16,465 bases of DNA from Lachnoclostridium sp. UBA933. GTDB taxonomy: Bacteria; Bacillota; Clostridia; Lachnospirales; Lachnospiraceae. Where the stretch lies: positions 18,586-35,050 of the forward strand of contig DBDL01000100.1 in the NCBI GenBank assembly GCA_002293545.1. Direction: 5' to 3'. The position numbers and the translations under genes are program-made. The notes beneath the pieces were generated by a model. It had not been told where the DNA came from. It did not search any database and saw nothing but the letters and a program-made list of their open reading frames with translations. Shown here one piece after another: positions 1-6,524 of the stretch; within the stretch, counting starts at the first letter, position 1, and each line of letters starts with the position of its first letter.

Positions 1-656
1 TTAAAGAAAATCCGACATTTGTCCTGATGCTCGGAATGTGTCCGACGCTGGCGGTAACCTCGTCGGCAATCGGGGGATTGGGTATGGGATTGGCAACAAC
101 CGTAGTTCTCGTAATGTCAAATATATTAATTGCAATGCTTCGGAATATTATTCCGGATAAAGTGCGTATTCCGGCATTTATTGTAGTAGTTGCCACCTTT
201 GTTACGGTGGTGCAGCTTCTTATGCAGGCGTACGTTTCTTTTCTATATGACCTTTTGGGAATCTACATACCGCTGATTGTTGTAAATTGTATCATTTTAG
301 GGCGTGCGGAAGCATATGCTTCCAAAAACACGGTTATACTTTCGGCTATGGACGGGATCGGAATGGGAATTGGCTTTACGGCAGGGCTGACCTTAATCGG
401 AATCTGCCGTGAACTATTGGGCAGCGGCACCTTTTTCAGCCTCCGAATCACACCGGAAGCATTGGAACCGGCAGCGATATTTATTTTGGCACCCGGTGCA
501 TTTTTTGTCCTTGCCTTACTGACGGCAATTCAAAACAAGTTTCAGATGCCGTCGGCGACAAACAAAAAGAATCGGAACAATCCTGAAAACTGCGGGCATG
601 ACTGCAGCGCATGCGGCGGTTGTATCGGCAGAAGCGGACTGGGAGGTAAACAATGA
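1..656 (+). CDS. rnfE: Rnf complex membrane subunit RnfE (5' end cut off by window)
   Basis: Integral membrane subunit of the Rnf ferredoxin:NAD+ oxidoreductase, which couples electron transfer to Na+ or H+ export. The reading frame is open from the left edge (first full codon at 3) and gives ENPTFVLMLGMCPTLAVTS, a typical internal RnfE segment, so the ATG at 27 is an internal methionine and the true start lies upstream. Several hydrophobic helices follow. The Cys in LGMCPTLAV and the Cys in VVNCIILGRAEA match the positions that, with the RnfA cysteines, hold the intramembrane [2Fe-2S] cluster in solved Rnf structures (family knowledge). The tail after the last helix is hydrophilic and carries four cysteines (codons at 591, 603, 612, 621) in a C-x3-C-x2-C-x2-C arrangement. 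The stop codon overlaps the rnfA start (ATGA), indicating translational coupling. Confidence 0.95.
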   Translation, partial: KENPTFVLMLGMCPTLAVTSSAIGGLGMGLATTVVLVMSNILIAMLRNIIPDKVRIPAFIVVVATFVTVVQLLMQAYVSFLYDLLGIYIPLIVVNCIILGRAEAYASKNTVILSAMDGIGMGIGFTAGLTLIGICRELLGSGTFFSLRITPEALEPAAIFILAPGAFFVLALLTAIQNKFQMPSATNKKNRNNPENCGHDCSACGGCIGRSGLGGKQ

Positions 657-1234
657 ACATTATATTGATATTAATCGGGACAGCATTAATTAATAATTGT
701 GTATTAAGTCAGTTTCTGGGATTGTGTCCGTTCCTCGGAGTTTCAAGAAAAGTAGAAACGGCCGCCGGGATGGGTGCGGCTGTTGTATTTGTAATTACAA
801 TTGCCTCGGCGGTTACGGCGGTTATTTATAACTACCTGTTAATTCCCTTTGATGCATCGTACTTACAGACCATCGTTTTTATATTAGTGATTGCAGCGTT
901 GGTTCAATTTGTAGAAATGGTATTGAAAAAAATCATGCCTTCGCTTTATAAGGCATTGGGTGTTTATCTCCCTTTGATTACGACAAACTGCGCGGTACTC
1001 GGTGTGGCGCTTACAAATGTACAAAACGATTACGGTATTTTTCTGAGCGTCGTAAGCGGATTCGGAACCTCAGCCGGATTTTTGTTTGCGATTGTAATTA
1101 TGGCGGGAATCCGTGAACAGACAGAGCATAACGATATTCCGGAGGTGCTGAAAGGTTCTCCGATCGTATTGATTACCGCAGGGCTGATGGCAATCGCATT
1201 TTGCGGTTTTGGAAGTCTGGCGGGATTATTATAA
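653..1234 (+). CDS. rnfA: Rnf complex membrane subunit RnfA
   Basis: 193-residue polytopic membrane protein, the usual length for RnfA/RsxA. It pairs with RnfE in the membrane core of the Rnf complex and moves electrons across the membrane through a [2Fe-2S] cluster. Visible family signatures are NNCVLSQFLGLCPFLGVS near the N-terminus (Cys25 in GLCPFLG) and LITTNCAVLGVAL (Cys113), the cysteine positions known to serve the cluster. About six hydrophobic helices are apparent. The start ATG lies inside the rnfE stop (4-base overlap), and the upstream GGGAGG at 641-646 can serve as ribosome site. A 69-base gap separates it from rnfB, a little long for this operon but without a terminator. Confidence 0.96.
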   Translation: MNIILILIGTALINNCVLSQFLGLCPFLGVSRKVETAAGMGAAVVFVITIASAVTAVIYNYLLIPFDASYLQTIVFILVIAALVQFVEMVLKKIMPSLYKALGVYLPLITTNCAVLGVALTNVQNDYGIFLSVVSGFGTSAGFLFAIVIMAGIREQTEHNDIPEVLKGSPIVLITAGLMAIAFCGFGSLAGLL

Positions 1235-1303
1235 AAGATTTGTATTGTGCCGCGGCGTTTATGCTGTTCGGTACCGGTATAATACGCAAAGGAGGTTTAC
1301 AGA

Positions 1304-2095
1304 ATGGATATATTAAGCATTGTGACGGCATTGGCTATTATCGGGGGAACCGGTCTTTGTATCGGACTTCTTCTCGGAGTTGCCGGAAAAAAGTTTGCGG
1401 TAGAAATTGATGAAAAGGAAGAAAAGATTCGCGGGCTGCTGCCGGGTAACAATTGCGGTGCCTGCGGTTATGCGGGCTGTGATGACTTGGCAAAAGCAAT
1501 GGTATCCGGTGAGGCGCCGCCGGCAGCTTGTCCGGTAGGGAGTGAGGAGTCGGCAGCGGAGATTGCAAAGGTGTTAGGGGTGTCGGCAGGAACAAGGGAA
1601 AAAATGACAGCCCATGTAAACTGTCAGGGTACCTGTGATAAGACAAAAAATAAATACCGTTATTACGGTATTCAGGACTGCCGGAAGCTTGCATTGATCC
1701 CCGGCCGGGGTGAAAAGGCATGTGATTATGGCTGTATGGGTCTGGGTTCCTGTAAAGATATCTGTCAGTTTCATGCGATTGTCATAAAAGACGGGATTGC
1801 CGTTGTTGATAAAGAGATATGTAAAGCATGCGGACAGTGCGTGGATATCTGTCCGAATCATTTAATCGAGATGATACCGTATCAATCCCAATATCATGTT
1901 CTTTGCAGTTCAAAGGCAAAAGGAAAAGATGTGAAAGCGGTTTGTGATGCTGGGTGTATTGGCTGTAAACTATGCGTAAAACAGTGTGAATTCGGTGCGA
2001 TTCATTTTGAGGATAATCTGGCGCACATAGATGCTGAAAAATGTACCGGATGCGGAAGATGTGCGGAGAAATGTCCTGTTAAAGTGATTCATTAA
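1304..2095 (+). CDS. rnfB: Rnf complex iron-sulfur subunit RnfB
   Basis: 263-residue Fe-S protein, thought to be the entry point for electrons from reduced ferredoxin into the Rnf complex. Residues about 3-28 form one membrane anchor. Next comes the RnfB-type 4Fe-4S domain with C-x2-C-x4-C-x16-C (starting NNCGACGYAGC). Four further cysteine clusters follow: CDYGCMGLGSCKDIC, CKACGQCVDIC, a CDAGCIGCKLCVKQC cluster and CTGCGRCAEKC, consistent with two ferredoxin-type modules of two [4Fe-4S] clusters each. All expected cysteines are present, so it should be functional. An excellent ribosome site, AAAGGAGG at 1288-1295, sits 8 bases before the ATG. It is the last gene of the operon, as is usual in clostridial rnfCDGEAB clusters. 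Its TAA stop shares bases with the stop of the convergent gene; no terminator is seen. Confidence 0.96.
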   Translation: MDILSIVTALAIIGGTGLCIGLLLGVAGKKFAVEIDEKEEKIRGLLPGNNCGACGYAGCDDLAKAMVSGEAPPAACPVGSEESAAEIAKVLGVSAGTREKMTAHVNCQGTCDKTKNKYRYYGIQDCRKLALIPGRGEKACDYGCMGLGSCKDICQFHAIVIKDGIAVVDKEICKACGQCVDICPNHLIEMIPYQSQYHVLCSSKAKGKDVKAVCDAGCIGCKLCVKQCEFGAIHFEDNLAHIDAEKCTGCGRCAEKCPVKVIH

Positions 2096-2715
2096 TCATA
2101 TACATTAGCCCACGGCAGAGCGTTCCAAACCGTCAATTCGCACGAATCGCTCTGTCCGTTTGGCAATTTAGCGGTAATCGTTGTCTGACCGCCGCTGATT
2201 GCCCTTACCCGTCCTTTGGCATTTACGGTGGCAACATGTTTGTCACTGCTTGTATAAATCGGCATACAAGATGAATTTCTCGGTTTGATGGTCGGTTTCA
2301 ATACAAGTGAATTCCCGGTGTCCATTTCAATTTGACTGGTCTTAAATTTTACACTGAAAGCCTGCGGGGTAACGTGAATTTTACAGGTTAAAGACGCAAT
2401 CAGCCTTTTTTTATGCTTGACATTTATCTTTACGACTGCGGTGCCGGTATCCAGGGCGCGAATCTGAACCTTTCTGGACTTGGCGGAAACATGAGGCACG
2501 CGGATAATATCGTCTTGCTCGGTCTTAAAGTATAGTTTATATTTCTTTTTGGCATTATAAACCCGTAGGGTAAAATTTTGATTCATAACAAGGGTAACAG
2601 ATTTTAAATTAATACGCATTGGCTGTGCGGCAATGCCGCTTTCCTTATTCAGTCCCAGAATGGAATAGGAAAGTAAACCAATAAACAATAAAATTGTAAA
2701 TAATATTTTCTTCAT
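2092..2715 (-). CDS. Exported protein with two Ig-like domains (C-terminal BIG2)
   Basis: 207 residues. An N-terminal Lys-Lys followed by a long hydrophobic stretch (ILFTILLFIGLLSYSILGL) is a signal peptide or anchor, so the protein acts outside the membrane. Residues about 35-118 look like a divergent beta-sandwich of alternating strands. Residues about 120-200 are a recognisable bacterial Ig-like group 2 domain, with the classic IYTSSDKHVATVNAKGRV and ISGGQTTITAK strands. BIG2 domains serve as spacers or adhesion modules; no catalytic domain or sortase signal is present, so the specific role is unknown. A ribosome site GGGAG lies 6 to 7 bases upstream of the start on the minus strand. It is divergent from the two-component genes and convergent with rnfB. 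The two cysteines in the BIG2 domain could form a disulfide (inference). Confidence 0.85.
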   Translation of the reverse strand: MKKILFTILLFIGLLSYSILGLNKESGIAAQPMRINLKSVTLVMNQNFTLRVYNAKKKYKLYFKTEQDDIIRVPHVSAKSRKVQIRALDTGTAVVKINVKHKKRLIASLTCKIHVTPQAFSVKFKTSQIEMDTGNSLVLKPTIKPRNSSCMPIYTSSDKHVATVNAKGRVRAISGGQTTITAKLPNGQSDSCELTVWNALPWANVYD

Positions 2716-2832
2716 AGAAGCACTCCCATTTTTAATTTATATGATAACCGAATCGTGGTTTATTCTGACTTATGGATAAAACGTAACATTTTTATATGGC
2801 ACAATGTTGTCAGTAAGAACGGCATTTCAGTC

Positions 2833-2861
2833 TTGTTTTTGTGTATTTTCTGGAATATAAT
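2833..2861 (+). promoter_or_regulatory. Sigma-A-type promoter of the two-component operon
   Basis: TTGTTT at 2833-2838, a 17-base spacer, and a perfect TATAAT at 2856-2861. Transcription would start near 2868, about 30 bases before the response regulator ATG. No direct-repeat operator typical of autoregulation by the OmpR-type regulator was obvious to me. Confidence 0.72.
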
Positions 2862-2897
2862 AATAAGTAATGCATTACGAACAGAAGGAGGGGTACT

Positions 2898-3587
2898 ATG
2901 CAGCAAATATTGATTGTAGACGACAACGATGGGATTACAGAAGTTTTGGCAACATATGTGGCAAAAGAGGGATATGAGCCGATTATTGCCAAAGACGGGA
3001 TGGAAGCATGGGAGCTGTTTGGAAGAAGCGAACCGTGTATTGTACTGCTTGATATCATGATGCCGGGAATGGACGGCTATAAGCTATGTGAAAAAATCAG
3101 GGAGATATCACAAGTACCCATTATCCTTATTACGGCAAAAGGAGAAGATTATGAACGGGTAATGGGTCTGGATATCGGTGCGGATGATTATATCGTAAAG
3201 CCGTTTAGTCCGGGGGAAGTGATGGCAAGGATTCGCGCCGTGCTGAGAAGGATGGGGAAAACAGATACCGATAAAAAAAGTAAGATTATCAATATCAATG
3301 ATCTCACGGTCAATCTGGATACGTATACCGTATTTATCGGAGGAGAAAAGATTCTGCTTACAAAAAAAGAGGTGGAAACCATGTGGATTCTGGCAGAGAA
3401 TCCGAGCAAGGTTTTTACAAGGGACAATCTGTTGGACAGCCTGTGGGGGCAGGATTATTTCGGTGACAGCAGAACCGTGGACTCCCATATCAAACGTTTG
3501 CGCGCAAAGATAGACAAGGTAGAACATCCGTCATGGGAGATAAAAACGATTTGGGGATTAGGCTATAAACTGGAATTGATTGTATAG
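2898..3587 (+). CDS. OmpR/PhoB-family response regulator
   Basis: 229 residues, the standard size. The receiver domain (about 1-120) has the acidic pair D8-D9, phosphoacceptor D52 in LLDIMMPGMDG, switch residue T79 and K101 in VKPFSPGE, all intact. The second half (about 130-229) is an OmpR-type winged helix with LTKKEVETMWILAENP, the recognition region RTVDSHIKRLRAKI and the closing WGLGYKLE. It should be phosphorylated by the kinase encoded next and bind DNA as a dimer. The ribosome site AAGGAGG (2885-2891) is 6 bases before the ATG. The signal and target genes cannot be read from the sequence; the downstream glycosyltransferases lie beyond a terminator and so are not obviously part of the same transcript. 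Confidence 0.95.
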   Translation: MQQILIVDDNDGITEVLATYVAKEGYEPIIAKDGMEAWELFGRSEPCIVLLDIMMPGMDGYKLCEKIREISQVPIILITAKGEDYERVMGLDIGADDYIVKPFSPGEVMARIRAVLRRMGKTDTDKKSKIININDLTVNLDTYTVFIGGEKILLTKKEVETMWILAENPSKVFTRDNLLDSLWGQDYFGDSRTVDSHIKRLRAKIDKVEHPSWEIKTIWGLGYKLELIV

Positions 3588-3620
3588 AAAGCAGCGTAGC
3601 AGCTAAGAATGAGGTTTCAT

Positions 3621-5078
3621 ATGAATCGATTATATTGGCGGATTTTTTTATATTTCGGGATGGCGCTGATTGTTCTTTCCGTGTTTATCAGCCTTGTATA
3701 TACGCGCTTAAACCGCAGTAACATTGAAGAAATATCCCAGGAACAACTGCGTCTTTTAGCCGGTAATATCGGGGTTCAGGTAAATTATTATGCGGAAGAG
3801 AAGGATACCGACGGATTCTCTTCTTACCTTACCGCCTTGGAAGAATTTTGGATCGTTCAAAATACAGACATCTGGCTGATATCCAATGCAAAAGAAAAAT
3901 ACGGAATGAGCTCTGATTTTACCAACGTGGAATTATCCCATGTGGATTTACCGGATCGGACCGATGAAATAATAAAAAATGCTTATCAGGGCGCAACAGA
4001 AAGCTACAGTGATTATGATGAAATTTATGAGAGGACAATGATTCATCTGGCGGCTCCGATCAGAGATAAGGCAAACCGGATTATCGGGGTGGTCATACTG
4101 AATTCGGCAATGGAGCGGCAGGAAGATACGATCTTAAAATATCAGCAGTATATGGTGATCAGTATTTTGATTGCATTGATTGCATCGGCATTTATCGTTA
4201 TGTTTTTTACCAAGCAGATTTCAGGTCCCATCTCCAGAATGAAACAATTTGCCTTTAAGCTGGCAAAGGGAAATTACGAAGAAAAGACTCATATCAAACG
4301 CAGGGACGAAATCGGGGATTTGGCAAAAAGCCTGGATATCCTATCGGAAAAATTAAAAGAAGCGGAAGAAATGCATGACAATATAGAGCAGAACAGGCGG
4401 GACTTTTTTGCAAATATTTCTCATGAACTGCGGACGCCGATAACGGTACTGAAAGGTTATGCGGAGGCATTAGCCGACGGATACATTTCAGATGATGAGA
4501 AGCAGAAGGATTACCTTGCAAGAATCTTAAGGGAATGTACCGGTATGGAACGGCTGGTTGCGGATTTGCTGACCATTTCCAAAATCCAAAATCCCGATTT
4601 TGAAATAGAAATGGAAGTCACGAATGTGATTGCCATTATGCAGGATGTGCTTCGGAGTATGCGGGTGATTCTGGCAAAACGGGATATCACTGTTACGATG
4701 GATTATCAGGATGAAATATCATTTGCATTATGTGATTATGACCGTATCCGCCAGTTATTTGTTGTGCTGGTGCAGAATGCAGTCAAATATTCGGAGGATG
4801 GAAGTTCAATCGAAATCTACATTGGAAAAGAGGATAAAAAGCTTATTATCACAATTACCGATCATGGAATCGGTATTGCGGAAGAACAACGGGAAATGAT
4901 ATTTGAGAGGTTTGCCAGGGGAAGCAACCATGAAGTGAAAGATGGTTCCGGTCTGGGGCTTGTCGTTGCCAGAAGTATCGTAGAGAGGCATAACGGTTCG
5001 ATTGAAGTGAACAGTACATTAGGCGAAGGGTCCTGTTTTATTGTACGTCTTCCCGAAGCAAAACCGCCGGATATGTAA
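3621..5078 (+). CDS. Membrane sensor histidine kinase, partner of the response regulator
   Basis: 485 residues from this start. Transmembrane helix 1 (about 8-28), an extracytoplasmic sensor region of about 145 residues, helix 2 (about 178-198) and a HAMP linker lead to the HisKA domain, with H268 in FFANISHELRTPITVLKGYA as phosphorylation site. The ATPase domain shows the N box (N386 in QNAVKYSE), the G1 box (D414 in DHGIGIAEEQ), the F box (IFERFARG) and the G2 box (GSGLGLVVA), so it should be active. I chose the ATG at 3621 over the in-frame ATG at 3609 because GAGG at 3611-3614 lies 6 bases before it, whereas 3609 has no good ribosome site; 3609 would add only four residues. The gap to the regulator gene is 33 bases. 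The sensor region was not recognisable, so the stimulus is unknown. Confidence 0.93.
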   Translation: MNRLYWRIFLYFGMALIVLSVFISLVYTRLNRSNIEEISQEQLRLLAGNIGVQVNYYAEEKDTDGFSSYLTALEEFWIVQNTDIWLISNAKEKYGMSSDFTNVELSHVDLPDRTDEIIKNAYQGATESYSDYDEIYERTMIHLAAPIRDKANRIIGVVILNSAMERQEDTILKYQQYMVISILIALIASAFIVMFFTKQISGPISRMKQFAFKLAKGNYEEKTHIKRRDEIGDLAKSLDILSEKLKEAEEMHDNIEQNRRDFFANISHELRTPITVLKGYAEALADGYISDDEKQKDYLARILRECTGMERLVADLLTISKIQNPDFEIEMEVTNVIAIMQDVLRSMRVILAKRDITVTMDYQDEISFALCDYDRIRQLFVVLVQNAVKYSEDGSSIEIYIGKEDKKLIITITDHGIGIAEEQREMIFERFARGSNHEVKDGSGLGLVVARSIVERHNGSIEVNSTLGEGSCFIVRLPEAKPPDM

Positions 5079-5111
5079 ATATTTTTCTTAAATCAGTATT
5101 GAAGCGCTAAG

Positions 5112-5149
5112 TACCCGCATATCTATTTGATGTGCGGGTATTTTTATTT
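5112..5149 (+). terminator. Rho-independent terminator of the two-component operon
   Basis: 12-bp stem (5112-5123 pairing with 5129-5140, one G-U pair) with a 5-base loop TATTT, followed by TTTTTATTT. It sits 33 bases after the kinase stop codon and separates that operon from the glycosyltransferase genes. Confidence 0.9.
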
Positions 5150-5246
5150 GGGGTGTGTCTGAAAACTTCATGTTTTTAGGAAAGTTTTTGTCTTGCGGAG
5201 CAACGTTTGCCAAGCAAACGTTGGCGGCTGCATTTTCCAGACAACC
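5150..5246. repeat. MITE-like inverted-repeat element or IS remnant
   Basis: About 97 bases bounded by imperfect terminal inverted repeats: GGGGTGTGTCTGAAAA on the left (5150-5165) and TTTTCCAGACAACC on the right (5233-5246). Inside are a second inverted pair, AAAACTT/AAGTTTT (5162-5168 and 5182-5188), and a perfect 10-bp hairpin, CAACGTTTGC and GCAAACGTTG around a 3-base loop (5201-5223). The outer ends touch an ATTT on both sides (5146-5149 and 5247-5250), which could be a 4-base target duplication, although ATTT is common in such AT-rich DNA. No transposase is encoded. A frame of 40 codons runs through it (5170-5292) but lacks a ribosome site. Confidence 0.5.
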
Positions 5247-5326
5247 ATTTTTTAATCGTATTCCCATCACATTTTTATATTTTATGCATTAAATATAGTA
5301 TATTGACATCATAGGAGGATTTTCCG

Positions 5327-6421
5327 GTGAAAAAGTCGAAAATATACGTCTATGCCATTTGCAAGAACGAAGAAGCCTTTGTCGGCCGCTGGATGGACGC
5401 CGTTAATGAGGCGGACGGTGTGATCGTTGTCGATACCGGTTCTACGGACAATACAGTTGAAAAATTAAGAGAAAGAGGAGCTGTTGTTTATGAAGAAACA
5501 TTTACTCCCTGGAGATTTGATACCGCGAGAAATGCGGCGTTGAATCATATCCCGGAAGATGCGGATATCTGTGTGTCGAATGATATTGATGAGGTTTTTG
5601 AACCGGGCTGGAGAGAGCATTTAGAAAAGGCATGGGATAAAGACTGCACATGTGCAAAATACTGGTTTGTTTGGGAGCAAAGGAGCGAGGGCATTCCGGA
5701 GAAAAGATTTATCATGGAAAAAATACATAGCAGGCATGGATATCAATGGGTTCATCCGGTACATGAAGTATTGGCTTACAGTGGGGAAAAACCGGAAAAA
5801 TCTATTTATATCGAAGATATTTTACTGGTGCACAAACCGGATCCGGGTAAATCACGCGGACAGTATTTACCCTTGCTGGAATTATCATCCCAGGAAAATC
5901 CCGACGATGACCGCATTAAATTTTGGCTTGGCAGGGAGTATGTATACCAGGGGATGAATGACGACGGGATCAAAACCCTGGAGGAGCATTTAAAAATGCC
6001 CAGCGCAGTCTGGAAAGAAGAACGCAGTGCCTCAATGAGGTTTATTTCCCGTGCATACCGTGCAAAGGATGATAACCACAATGCATTGATATGGCTCTAT
6101 AAAGCGGCGGCAGAATGCATGATGAGCCGTGAAACATGGCTTGATATGGCAAGAATGGGCTATGATACAAGAAATTGGGTTCTCTCATTATGGGCGTCGG
6201 AACAGGGCTTGAAGATTAAAAATTCCAGCAAGAGCTATTTGGTTGAAGCGGATGCATGGGGGTATCTGTTAGAGGATTTTGCGGCAATTGCGGCATATCG
6301 TCTTGGTTTTTATCCGATTGCTTTTGCTCATGCATCGTCAGCATACAATGCCGCTCCGAATGATGACAGACTCAGGCAGAACCTGAGGTTTATCGAAAAA
6401 ACACTTCAGGAACAGGAATGA
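5327..6421 (+). CDS. GT2-fold glycosyltransferase with C-terminal TPR region (SunS-like), copy 1
   Basis: 364 residues with a GTG start set by AGGAGG at 5313-5318, 8 bases upstream. Residues 5 to about 190 are a GT-A fold family 2 domain: YAICKNEEAFVGRWMD, the nucleotide-binding VVDTGSTDNTVE, PWRFDTARNAAL, and the metal-binding D-x-D in NDIDEVFEPGW (D86, D88). The remainder is helical with TPR-like repeats. This architecture matches the proteins annotated after SunS, the S-glycosyltransferase of the bacteriocin sublancin, but most relatives have no known acceptor, so the substrate is open (peptide, protein or surface glycan). No signal peptide or membrane helix is seen; it is cytoplasmic. The next gene is a paralog that aligns without gaps over at least the first 90 residues. 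It lies behind a terminator, so it needs its own promoter; the AT-rich stretch at 5270-5305 is the likely place, but I found no convincing hexamer pair. Confidence 0.88.
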   Translation: MKKSKIYVYAICKNEEAFVGRWMDAVNEADGVIVVDTGSTDNTVEKLRERGAVVYEETFTPWRFDTARNAALNHIPEDADICVSNDIDEVFEPGWREHLEKAWDKDCTCAKYWFVWEQRSEGIPEKRFIMEKIHSRHGYQWVHPVHEVLAYSGEKPEKSIYIEDILLVHKPDPGKSRGQYLPLLELSSQENPDDDRIKFWLGREYVYQGMNDDGIKTLEEHLKMPSAVWKEERSASMRFISRAYRAKDDNHNALIWLYKAAAECMMSRETWLDMARMGYDTRNWVLSLWASEQGLKIKNSSKSYLVEADAWGYLLEDFAAIAAYRLGFYPIAFAHASSAYNAAPNDDRLRQNLRFIEKTLQEQE

Positions 6422-6522
6422 GGTATAGTGTGAAACAAAATACGTTTCACACGGCGAATTTGTGCTTACGCACAAATGTCGCGTATATTATGCGCAAAGT
6501 ACGTGCGCAAGAATGAGGTATA
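6416..6522. repeat. Hairpin block flanked by perfect 12-bp direct repeats
   Basis: GAATGAGGTATA occurs at 6416-6427 and again at 6511-6522. Between the copies lie 83 bases holding three successive hairpins: GTGTGAAAC/GTTTCACAC (6428-6436 with 6444-6452), ATTTGTGC/GCACAAAT (6458-6465 with 6470-6477) and TGCGCA/TGCGCA (6491-6496 with 6504-6509). There is no U-rich tail, so this is not a standard terminator. The direct repeats resemble a target-site duplication around a small inserted element (inference). The first copy overlaps the stop of the first glycosyltransferase gene; the second contains the ribosome site of the next. Confidence 0.7.
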
Positions 6523-6524
6523 AA

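Noticed and set aside
1278..1283. TATAAT upstream of rnfB as an internal promoter
   Set aside because: No -35-like hexamer at 16-18 bases upstream, and the predicted start would fall on the ribosome site.
5088..5270. Minus-strand frame of 60 codons over the terminator and MITE-like element
   Set aside because: It spans the terminator and inverted repeats, lacks a ribosome site and shows no domain.
5303..5308. TTGACA upstream of the first glycosyltransferase as a -35 box
   Set aside because: A -10 box at normal spacing would fall on or after the GTG start codon at 5327.
6462..6524. Longer N-terminus for the second glycosyltransferase
   Set aside because: The 21 extra residues would be translated from the hairpin block, lack a ribosome site and have no counterpart in the paralog.
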